This document shows, piece after piece, positions 1 to 5,028 of a stretch of DNA of 12,278 bases (positions within the stretch are counted from its first letter, which is position 1; the number at the start of each line of letters is the position of its first letter). A model generated the notes under the pieces. That model did not search any database. It was not told where the DNA came from and was given only the letters and a program-made list of their open reading frames with translations. The position numbers and the translations under genes were made by a program. Source of the stretch: an uncultured Acidimicrobium sp. (GTDB lineage Bacteria; Actinomycetota; Acidimicrobiia; Acidimicrobiales; Ilumatobacteraceae); NCBI GenBank assembly GCA_903895515.1, contig CAITUB010000069.1:1-12278 (forward strand). Direction: 5' to 3'.

Positions 1-536
1 AGTTGCCCATACGTATTCGCCCCCGCACACTGCACGGCACCAGACACAATGAAACACGTTGAGTTTGTTCCAGCCGCTATTGCACTGACATCGGAAATTC
101 CGATATCAACAGGAACCGTGCTTGACACCGTGTCGCCAGAACCGAATTGACCACTCGCATTTGAACCCCAACACTGCACCGTGGCATCAAGCATTACTGC
201 ACACGCAAAATCTTTGCCCACTGCAACAGACGAAACACCCGAGGTCAACCCAGTCACTTGCACGGGATACGTACTTGATGTTGTGGAACCATTCCCTAAC
301 TGCCCCGCATCATTCTTGCCCCAGCACTTCACACCGCCATCTGAAACAGCACACGTGAAACCCAAACCCGCACTGACCGAACTCACACTCGCTAGGGGCG
401 CGGACACCGCAGAGGCTGGATTGACGTGTGACGACTCGACTATCCATACCCCGCAGGCTGCGATGAGCAGGGCGCAAGAGAACGGCCTACTGAGGCGGTG
501 AGGCAATGAAGCCCTTGGCAGCGAATTGATCGCCAT
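1..536 (-). CDS. Exported RCC1-repeat protein, N-terminal part (runs off the left edge)
   Basis: An open frame of 178 codons starts at ATG 536 and is still open at base 1. The N-terminus looks like a signal peptide: Arg/His in residues 1-17, hydrophobic core FSCALLIAACGVWIV (19-33), then a possible Ala-x-Ala cleavage site near 42-46. IAAC (25-28) also fits a lipobox, so it may be a lipoprotein. From residue 52 there are three RCC1/BNR-like repeats of about 48-50 residues (about 52-98, 101-149, 150-178), built as VSSVxxGxxxxCAV, then VxCWGxNxxGQ. Each carries two cysteines 9-10 residues apart (62/71, 112/122, 161/170), suitable for disulfides outside the cell. RCC1 repeats form beta-propellers, and a full one needs about seven blades, so most of the protein lies outside the window. 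An in-frame TAA just upstream fixes the N-terminal limit. There is no Shine-Dalgarno site. The ligand is unknown. Confidence 0.85.
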   Translation of the reverse strand, partial: MAINSLPRASLPHRLSRPFSCALLIAACGVWIVESSHVNPASAVSAPLASVSSVSAGLGFTCAVSDGGVKCWGKNDAGQLGNGSTTSSTYPVQVTGLTSGVSSVAVGKDFACAVMLDATVQCWGSNASGQFGSGDTVSSTVPVDIGISDVSAIAAGTNSTCFIVSGAVQCAGANTYGQ

Positions 537-545
537 CTGAAAAAG

Positions 546-574
546 AGATTAAGAACATCTCTAAAAAAGATCAA
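546..574 (-). promoter_or_regulatory. Candidate promoter of the RCC1-repeat gene
   Basis: On the minus strand TTGATC (574-569) and TAATCT (551-546) are separated by exactly 17 bases and lie directly upstream of ATG 536. Transcription would start around 537-540, giving a nearly leaderless mRNA. This agrees with the lack of a Shine-Dalgarno sequence and with the terminator that closes the previous unit just upstream. Both boxes match the sigma70-type consensus only in part. An inverted repeat, AGAGAT/ATCTCT (562-557 and 549-544), overlaps the spacer and the -10 box and might be an operator. Confidence 0.45.
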
Positions 575-594
575 GGGGGCAGTTTTTGACCCAG

Positions 595-623
595 AGAAAG
601 AAAAAAGACCCCCGAAGGGGCCT
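595..623 (-). terminator. Rho-independent terminator after tRNA-Gly
   Basis: Read on the minus strand, AGGCCCC (623-617) pairs with GGGGTCT (612-606) across a UUCG tetraloop (616-613). The 7-bp stem has one G-U pair and is followed by a run of T from 605 downwards. It lies 45 bases beyond the 3' end of tRNA-Gly and would end the transporter/tRNA transcript. Confidence 0.88.
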
Positions 624-667
624 GATTTCCGGTGAAAAGAACCGAAAGAAGCTATGTGCTCCTTTAT

Positions 668-743
668 TGGAGCGGATGACGAGATTCGAACTCGCGACCC
701 TCACCTTGGCAAGGTGATGCTCTACCAACTGAGCCACGTCCGC
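668..743 (-). tRNA. tRNA-Gly (anticodon GCC)
   Basis: A complete 76-nt cloverleaf including an encoded CCA (670-668). The D stem GCTC/GAGC, the anticodon stem TCACC/GGTGA with loop TTGCCAA, and the T arm GCGAG-TTCGAAT-CTCGT are all present. The anticodon GCC and discriminator U73 fit glycine. The acceptor stem GCGGACG/CATCCGC has one mismatch, C6 opposite A67. The 5' end lies only five bases after the stop codon of the transporter gene, so the tRNA is either processed from that transcript or made from a promoter inside the coding region. A terminator follows. Confidence 0.95.
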
Positions 744-748
744 ATGTA

Positions 749-1702
749 TTACGGATTTGAGTTTAGCAGGGGGTCTGCATTCCTCAACACGTCAGCTTTG
801 GCTGCTTCCGACGTGCCGTATCGCACTACCCCAGCCAGAGACGTGAGCACAATGACCGCTCCGACCATTTGCCATGGCTTAATTCGCTGGTCGAAAATCA
901 TCCATGCGAAACACATGGAGATAACTGGGCCAAGCAAACAAATCAGTGAAGAGGTTGATGCGGCAACAAATTTCTGTGCCCACACAATTGCGGTGTGACC
1001 GACAGTTCCTGGAATGAGCGTCATGATGAGCACTAACAAGAAATCGTGACGCGAAATTGAAGTGAGGTCTTTACTTGTGACCAGCGCCCAGCCACCTGCA
1101 AGTACAGCCTGGATGAGTGCGATGCTGAACATGAATGACCAGGTGTTGAAACCTTCCGTCCGCATCTTCTTCGTGGCAACGAAGTAGCCAGTCCACAGCA
1201 CAGCATTGATAAGCGCAAGGCTGTCGCCGTACACCGTTGCTCCTCCACCACCACCGGCGGCGATGACCACGAGCGCAACTCCGCAGAAACTGCTGAAGGC
1301 GCACAGCACTTGCAACTTAGTGATCTTTTCTTTCAAATAACTTGGCGCGATAAACAGCATCATCGCCGATGAGGTGCTGCCAATGAGCGTGGCATTGGCA
1401 ATGGATGTGTTGGTGAAGGACATGAAACCAAAGATGGTGGACACACCAAAAAAGATTCCTGGAACAAGTGCGCTTCGCAAAATGCGCAAACTAATTTCCG
1501 CTTTTCTGTTTCGTGCGATGAAATACAGAACGAACGGCCACATGGTGACTCTGTAAAAGATTGTTGAGTTAACCGACATGTCGATTGCAACAGTCAGAAT
1601 TGGGCCAATACCCCAGGCAAGGTTCGCCAGCAATACTCCACTAATAGGAAACACTTGAGCGCGAGCGCTTATTGCGCTGCCCGCACGCGCGACCTTGTTC
1701 AC
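749..1702 (-). CDS. EamA-type (DMT superfamily) permease
   Basis: 317 residues with about ten predicted membrane helices in two related halves, the pattern of EamA/DMT transporters, which usually export amino acids or other small metabolites. The first half runs from about residue 18 to 148. The second begins near GDSLALINAVLWTGYF (159-174) and ends in a typical last-pair pattern, with LLGPVISMCFAWMIFDQRI at 256-274 followed by a final helix. A short glycine run (150-154) links the halves. The start is GTG, overlapping the TGA of the upstream small gene by four bases (GTGA), so translation is probably coupled. The substrate cannot be read from the sequence. The gene sits between two unrecognised small genes and tRNA-Gly. 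Confidence 0.85.
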   Translation of the reverse strand: MNKVARAGSAISARAQVFPISGVLLANLAWGIGPILTVAIDMSVNSTIFYRVTMWPFVLYFIARNRKAEISLRILRSALVPGIFFGVSTIFGFMSFTNTSIANATLIGSTSSAMMLFIAPSYLKEKITKLQVLCAFSSFCGVALVVIAAGGGGGATVYGDSLALINAVLWTGYFVATKKMRTEGFNTWSFMFSIALIQAVLAGGWALVTSKDLTSISRHDFLLVLIMTLIPGTVGHTAIVWAQKFVAASTSSLICLLGPVISMCFAWMIFDQRIKPWQMVGAVIVLTSLAGVVRYGTSEAAKADVLRNADPLLNSNP

Positions 1703-1926
1703 GCTTTGGTGTCGGGTGGGCGCAAGTCAACACGCAACACCAAGAACCCGTCTTCAATGGTTGCTTGCGAGTCGCCGATCATTGCAAAGTCTTGAAAATC
1801 CATTTGTGCTTGCGTGAGAAACATTTGACGCTCTTCGCCAGCAACAGGCGGAAGCGGTCGACGCTTCACAGCAGACGCACGGTCCTTGAATCGAGCAATC
1901 ATTTCGGAGGGATCAAATGCGGCCAT
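1699..1926 (-). CDS. Small soluble protein of unknown function
   Basis: 75 residues, ATG start. AGGTAG, nine bases before the start, may be a weak ribosome-binding site. The N-terminal half is basic (about residues 11-24, ARFKDRASAVKRR). The C-terminal half, about 39-71, alternates acidic and hydrophobic residues and could form a helix followed by a small beta unit (DGFLVLRVDLRPP). There are no cysteines, signal peptide or membrane segment. The reading is supported by its position: 20 bases after the stop of the gene before it and a four-base overlap with the EamA permease start. I do not recognise the family. It could act with the permease or with the membrane protein encoded upstream, but this is only inferred from gene order. 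Confidence 0.65.
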   Translation of the reverse strand: MAAFDPSEMIARFKDRASAVKRRPLPPVAGEERQMFLTQAQMDFQDFAMIGDSQATIEDGFLVLRVDLRPPDTKA

Positions 1927-1946
1927 TTAGTAAAACTACCTAACTG

Positions 1947-2327
1947 TTACTTCAACAACGGGTCAATTGGCTTACGAGTTACAGGAACTTCGGCTGGCAC
2001 TTCCCTCGGTGCTTCCCTGCGTCGATCCACCACTGGAGCAACGCGTGGCCTAGAAGCTGGAGCAACTTTGCGCGGAACCGTGTTGCGAACGCTTACTGGC
2101 ATCACTTCGTCGGCCTCACCCATCAGCAATTCACGCTCACGGGCTGATGATTCCTCGTAGCGACGATCACTCATAATTTCCAAGCGTGCAAGTGCTGGCG
2201 GTTCAGGCATTGCAGTTTTCCAAAACCACCATGTCAGCACCGACAGTGCGCCACCGGCAGAAAGGCAGACAAGAGAGACGAATGCAACGCGTAGGGAAAG
2301 TGCAACCACAACGAATGACGCGGACAT
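1947..2327 (-). CDS. Small membrane protein with a basic, proline-rich tail
   Basis: 126 residues, ATG start. One long or two closely spaced hydrophobic segments cover about residues 5-37, ending in LTWWFWKTAM. A charged, probably helical stretch follows (about 47-75, rich in Glu and Arg). Residues 80-122 are disordered-looking, rich in Arg, Pro, Val and Ala (RRREAPREVPAEVP at 102-115). This suggests a membrane anchor with a flexible tail, perhaps for binding an acidic partner or the envelope. No known family is recognised. It is the first gene of the minus-strand unit that continues to tRNA-Gly, and is divergent from the gene starting at 2361 with only 33 bases between, so both promoters must be compressed into that gap or extend into the genes. 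Confidence 0.7.
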   Translation of the reverse strand: MSASFVVVALSLRVAFVSLVCLSAGGALSVLTWWFWKTAMPEPPALARLEIMSDRRYEESSARERELLMGEADEVMPVSVRNTVPRKVAPASRPRVAPVVDRRREAPREVPAEVPVTRKPIDPLLK

Positions 2328-2360
2328 AACACCACAAACCTATCGCAGCCGACCATACTG

Positions 2361-2783
2361 ATGAACATGTCTGCGCAAGTCGTAAATGTGTTCAGTTCCA
2401 TTGCATTTATTGCTGCGCTTTCAACCGTTATTTGGTGGCTGCGTTCGCGCACGAATCACTGGTCGTCAGAAGATGGAACTCGCTGCATTTGCCAAATGAC
2501 GCTTGCCCTCACTGGTGCTTCACCAAAGTGGGTCGAAGCCCGCATGGTGATCGATTTTGCGAACGCGACCGTGTTTTGCAAAAGCCGTGGCAAACGAGGG
2601 CAACCGCTTCGCGGGTCATGGAATGTGATTGGCCAGCCGCACGCTTCGCACCTAAACGTGGCAGATGCAAATATGCGAATGTACGCGCTATGCAAACGAG
2701 ACAATGCGGACATTCTCGCTATGTTGCGAGTGCCTGCAAGTAGTCGCAGCGTCAGCGTGCTTGATGCTCTGCTTCCCCGTTAA
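2361..2783 (+). CDS. Single-pass membrane protein of unknown function
   Basis: 140 residues, start ATG 2361, with a second ATG at 2367 as alternative. There is no clear Shine-Dalgarno site. One N-terminal membrane helix (about 7-27, ending IWWLRSR) is followed by a soluble domain of about 110 residues with alternating hydrophobic strands (for example ARMVIDFANATVFCKSRG at about 60-77). The layout, a short anchor plus a small beta-rich domain, recalls actinobacterial families such as DUF2550, but I see no specific motif and do not assign it. It stands alone: divergent from the small membrane protein at 2327 and convergent with metX, whose stop overlaps its own by four bases. Confidence 0.6.
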   Translation: MNMSAQVVNVFSSIAFIAALSTVIWWLRSRTNHWSSEDGTRCICQMTLALTGASPKWVEARMVIDFANATVFCKSRGKRGQPLRGSWNVIGQPHASHLNVADANMRMYALCKRDNADILAMLRVPASSRSVSVLDALLPR

Positions 2784-3949
2784 AACGTTCGTTCAAGAAA
2801 CGATTTAATCGGTGCACCCACCTGGTCAAAGTTGATGAGGAACGCGTCGTGTCCGTGCGGCGAATCAATTTCAACATAGGTGGAGTCCACTCCCTTTTCG
2901 GAAAGTAGAGAATGGATCTGCTTTTGCTGATACGTGGGATACAAAATGTCACTTGAAATTCCCAACACCAGCGTCGGCGCTGTAATTCGAGACATTGCAG
3001 TATCGAGCGTGCCGCGACCGCGAGCAATGTCATGGAGATCCATTGCTTTACCGATGATGAGATAGCTGTTGGTGTCGAATCGACGAATCAGGCGATCGCC
3101 GTGGTGGTCTAGGTAACCCTCTACCTCGAACCTGTCCCACAAGCCAAGCCCGTTGTAGTCAGCATCCATGTCAACAAGTGCGCGACCGAAACGTTCGGTG
3201 AATACGTTGTCGCTGCGGAACGTGACCTGCGAAAGCATGCGCGCAATTGCCAAGCCCTCCCACGGGCCTTCGCCAACTGCTGCGTCGTAATACTCACCAT
3301 TGCGCCACTTCGGATCGAGACGAATTGCTCGGCGACCAATTGCACCCCACGCAATTTGTTGCGCAGTTGCTTGCGCACACGTGGCAATAGGAATGATTGT
3401 TTTTACACGGTCGGGAAATGTGACTGCCCATTCCAGAACTTGCATGCCACCCATGGACCCACCAACAACGCTGTGCCATTTACGAATGCCAAGCATGTCG
3501 GTAAGGCGCACTTGCGCGCGCACCATGTCGCGAACCGTGATCACCGGAAAACGAGGGCCATACAACTGACCGTCTTCTGGATGTGCAGTTGCTGGGCCCG
3601 TTGAACCCTGACATCCGCCAATGACATTGCTGCACACCACAAACCATTTGTTCGTGTCGATTGCTTTGCCTGGGCCAACAACACCTTCCCACCAACCCGG
3701 TGTGGGGTTGCCTTCTTCAGCTGCACCAGTGACGTGGCTATCACCCGTCCATGCGTGACAAATCAAAATTGCATTCGTTGCATCTGCGTTCAGCGTTCCC
3801 CACGATTCGTACGCGATAGAAACATTGCTGAGCACTTTTCCGCCATCGAGTGCAAAAGGTCGGTCTTCAGGAAAATGCGCGAACTTGCGACTGCCCACAG
3901 GCATGCCAGGAAACCATGCTCCTGTTGCTGGATAATCATGTCGGGTCAT
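2780..3949 (-). CDS. metX: Homoserine O-acetyltransferase (MetX)
   Basis: 389 residues, normal length for MetX. The enzyme transfers an acyl group, normally acetyl from acetyl-CoA, to the hydroxyl of homoserine, committing it to methionine synthesis. It is a cytoplasmic alpha/beta-hydrolase fold protein. The nucleophile elbow GGSMGG gives Ser165. Asp334 (SSDILYP) and His367 (GHDAFL) complete the triad. ICHAWTGDSH (63-72), NVIGGCQGSTGP (108-119) and DMVRAQVRLTDMLGI (141-155) are family signatures. The start is ATG 3949 with a good ribosome-binding site, AGAGGA. No metY or other methionine gene is adjacent. A SAM-clan riboswitch in the leader indicates repression by SAM. Some MetX-like proteins prefer succinyl-CoA or act on serine, and the acyl donor cannot be settled by eye. 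Confidence 0.95.
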   Translation of the reverse strand: MTRHDYPATGAWFPGMPVGSRKFAHFPEDRPFALDGGKVLSNVSIAYESWGTLNADATNAILICHAWTGDSHVTGAAEEGNPTPGWWEGVVGPGKAIDTNKWFVVCSNVIGGCQGSTGPATAHPEDGQLYGPRFPVITVRDMVRAQVRLTDMLGIRKWHSVVGGSMGGMQVLEWAVTFPDRVKTIIPIATCAQATAQQIAWGAIGRRAIRLDPKWRNGEYYDAAVGEGPWEGLAIARMLSQVTFRSDNVFTERFGRALVDMDADYNGLGLWDRFEVEGYLDHHGDRLIRRFDTNSYLIIGKAMDLHDIARGRGTLDTAMSRITAPTLVLGISSDILYPTYQQKQIHSLLSEKGVDSTYVEIDSPHGHDAFLINFDQVGAPIKSFLERTF

Positions 3950-3956
3950 ACATTTT

Positions 3957-3962
3957 CCTCTG
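3957..3962 (-). promoter_or_regulatory. Ribosome-binding site of metX
   Basis: AGAGGA lies seven bases before ATG 3949 and fixes the metX start. The adjoining GGAAAA (3958-3953) is complementary to UUUUCC (4077-4072) in helix P3 of the riboswitch, so this site may be the switch's direct target. Confidence 0.7.
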
Positions 3963-4019
3963 TAACGAAACTATGCGTTTTTGCAGTTCGTCACGCTCAC
4001 CCAACTGAGCCAGCCCGTT

Positions 4020-4113
4020 GCTACGCCTGTTGGCGTAACCACATCTTTCGCTTTCGCGAAATGGCACCGTGGGAAAACCCGGTTGCCGGACCTGTTGGTC
4101 GCTCGTGATGTAC
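4020..4113 (-). promoter_or_regulatory. SAM riboswitch, SAM-I/IV-like, controlling metX
   Basis: The metX leader holds the SAM-I core: CCGGCAACC (4089-4081) and GGTGCCA (4068-4062), with ATCACGAGCGACC after the closing helix and GAAAGATGT at its far side. P1 pairs ACATC (4111-4107) with GATGT (4045-4041). P2 is very short, GACC-AACA-GGTC (4100-4089), with no kink-turn. P3 is ACC + GGG-UUUU-CCC + GGT (4083-4066). P4 is TTTCGC-GAAA-GCGAAA (4061-4046). Outside P1 comes a hairpin TACGCC-AACA-GGCGTA (4037-4022). SAM-I has a long kinked P2, whereas SAM-IV lacks the internal P4. An internal P4, a short P2 and a downstream hairpin together point to the SAM-I/IV family. Placement before metX fits. No U-run terminator follows, so control is probably at translation. 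Confidence 0.85.
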
Positions 4114-4128
4114 TACTTGCAATGCCCG

Positions 4129-4146
4129 CCCGACTGAGCAGTCGGG
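4129..4146 (-). repeat. Perfect 7-bp hairpin at the 5' side of the metX leader
   Basis: CCCGACT (4129-4135) and AGTCGGG (4140-4146) form a perfect inverted repeat with a four-base loop. Given the candidate metX promoter at 4158-4186, it would be the very first structure in the metX transcript, about 15 bases before riboswitch helix P1. It has no U-run, so it is not a terminator. It may stabilise the 5' end or serve as an operator in DNA. Confidence 0.5.
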
Positions 4147-4157
4147 AAGGCGTTGCG

Positions 4158-4186
4158 TCAATAAGGCTACCCGCCGATATCGTCAA
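4158..4186 (-). promoter_or_regulatory. Candidate metX promoter
   Basis: On the minus strand TTGACG (4186-4181) and TATTGA (4163-4158) are spaced by 17 bases. The -35 box is close to consensus but the -10 box is poor, lacking the final T. Transcription would begin near 4150, leaving room for the hairpin at 4129-4146 and the entire riboswitch. Position is the main support. Confidence 0.3.
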
Positions 4187-4202
4187 TTCAGCGCAGCGGG
4201 CA

Positions 4203-4231
4203 TTGTTGGCGCTGTTAGAGGTTGTTGGCGC
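4203..4231 (+). repeat. 10-bp direct repeat, 19-bp period, upstream of the SET gene
   Basis: TTGTTGGCGC occurs at 4203-4212 and again at 4222-4231. The 19-bp period is close to two DNA helical turns and is not a multiple of three, so it does not come from a protein repeat. It lies 32 bases before the preferred start of the SET gene and 17 bases beyond the candidate metX promoter, where a regulator of either gene could bind. The reverse complement of the same ten bases also occurs once inside queG (around 11717), so the word itself is not unique. Confidence 0.4.
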
Positions 4232-4262
4232 ATGTCTCGCGCCTCAACCTCGTTTTTCTTTG

Positions 4263-5006
4263 GTGATTACCGTGCAGAACTTTCTGACTCCCCTAGCCGT
4301 TCCATTCGGTACTCCCCCTCACGGTTTCGGCAGTCGCGCAGTTGCAGTCGTTCCCGCTGGAACTTCGGTAGCCACCTTTGGCGGTACCGCAATGACTCGT
4401 GTCGAATTTGCGAAGTTCGAAGCTGAACGACAGAGTCGGTCGCTGCAGGTGAATACCAACCTCATTTTTCTTGGCCCGCCTTCGCGCGAACCAGGTGACT
4501 CGATTAATCATTCGTGCGAGCCGAACTGCGGTATGCGCAATGCAACCACCATTGTTGCCATGCGCGACATCGCTGTTGGCGAAGAACTGACATTTGATTA
4601 CGCCATGAGTGACGCCAGTGATTACGACGAGTTTGACTGCAACTGTGGAACCGCATTGTGCCGAGGTCGAGTACGAGCAGACGACTGGCAGTTAGAGACT
4701 TTGCGCCACAGATACACAGGATTCTTTTCGCCCTACATCCAGCGAAAGATTGATGCAGAACGACATTGTGCTCTTCTGACGAAGCGTGATGTTGAAACTT
4801 TGCTGGCGACTTACGACACACACCCTGAACGCGCACTCAGCGCAGCGCTTCGGAAATGCCTCGGCATGCCACACGCCAGTTGGGAGACGCTTATTGAATG
4901 CGCTGTTGTTCAACCAGAGGAAGTGCACAGCCTTCTGTTGCGAAACACCGATGCTCTTGACTCGTTAGCAAAACGATTGAACGAAACCCGCGGCGCTGGC
5001 CTGTAG
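4263..5006 (+). CDS. SET-domain protein with post-SET zinc motif (putative protein lysine methyltransferase)
   Basis: 247 residues from GTG 4263. SET domains transfer methyl from SAM to protein lysines. The expected elements occur in order: GFGSRAVAVVPAGTSVATFGG (21-41, first SET strands), NHSCEPNC (82-89, SAM binding and pseudoknot), GEELTFDYA (106-114, catalytic Tyr113), and the post-SET CNCGTALC (126-133). Cys126, Cys128 and Cys133, with Cys85 of NHSC, can form the zinc site seen in eukaryotic SET enzymes. The helical C-terminal 110 residues are unassigned. The target is unknown. The same frame stays open back to TTG 3981, with ATG 4122 (294 aa) and GTG 4272 as other starts. The longest form would lie opposite the metX riboswitch and has no ribosome-binding site, so I prefer 4263. 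SURF1 follows after 22 bases, probably in one transcript. Confidence 0.8.
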   Translation: MITVQNFLTPLAVPFGTPPHGFGSRAVAVVPAGTSVATFGGTAMTRVEFAKFEAERQSRSLQVNTNLIFLGPPSREPGDSINHSCEPNCGMRNATTIVAMRDIAVGEELTFDYAMSDASDYDEFDCNCGTALCRGRVRADDWQLETLRHRYTGFFSPYIQRKIDAERHCALLTKRDVETLLATYDTHPERALSAALRKCLGMPHASWETLIECAVVQPEEVHSLLLRNTDALDSLAKRLNETRGAGL

Positions 5007-5028
5007 CCGAGTGTAAGTTTGCACCGTT

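Noticed and set aside
181..501. Plus-strand open frame of 106 codons near the left edge
   Set aside because: The minus strand here encodes clear RCC1 repeats through the same region. The plus-strand product has no domain.
544..562. Inverted repeat AGAGAT/ATCTCT followed by T residues, as a second terminator
   Set aside because: It has only six A/T-rich pairs with a seven-base loop, and lies just before the ATG of the RCC1 gene, where a terminator makes no sense. The strong terminator at 595-623 already ends the previous unit.
1240..1262. Short CCACCA-type repeat
   Set aside because: It encodes the glycine run between the two halves of the EamA permease and is explained by that linker.
1672..2160. 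Plus-strand open frame of 162 codons
   Set aside because: It covers parts of three minus-strand genes linked by overlapping stops and starts. The product is low-complexity (Thr, Ser, Gly, Arg) and has no domain.
3971..4186. Minus-strand open frame of 71 codons upstream of metX
   Set aside because: It coincides with the riboswitch and its hairpins, so the sequence is better explained as structured leader RNA. It has no convincing ribosome-binding site.
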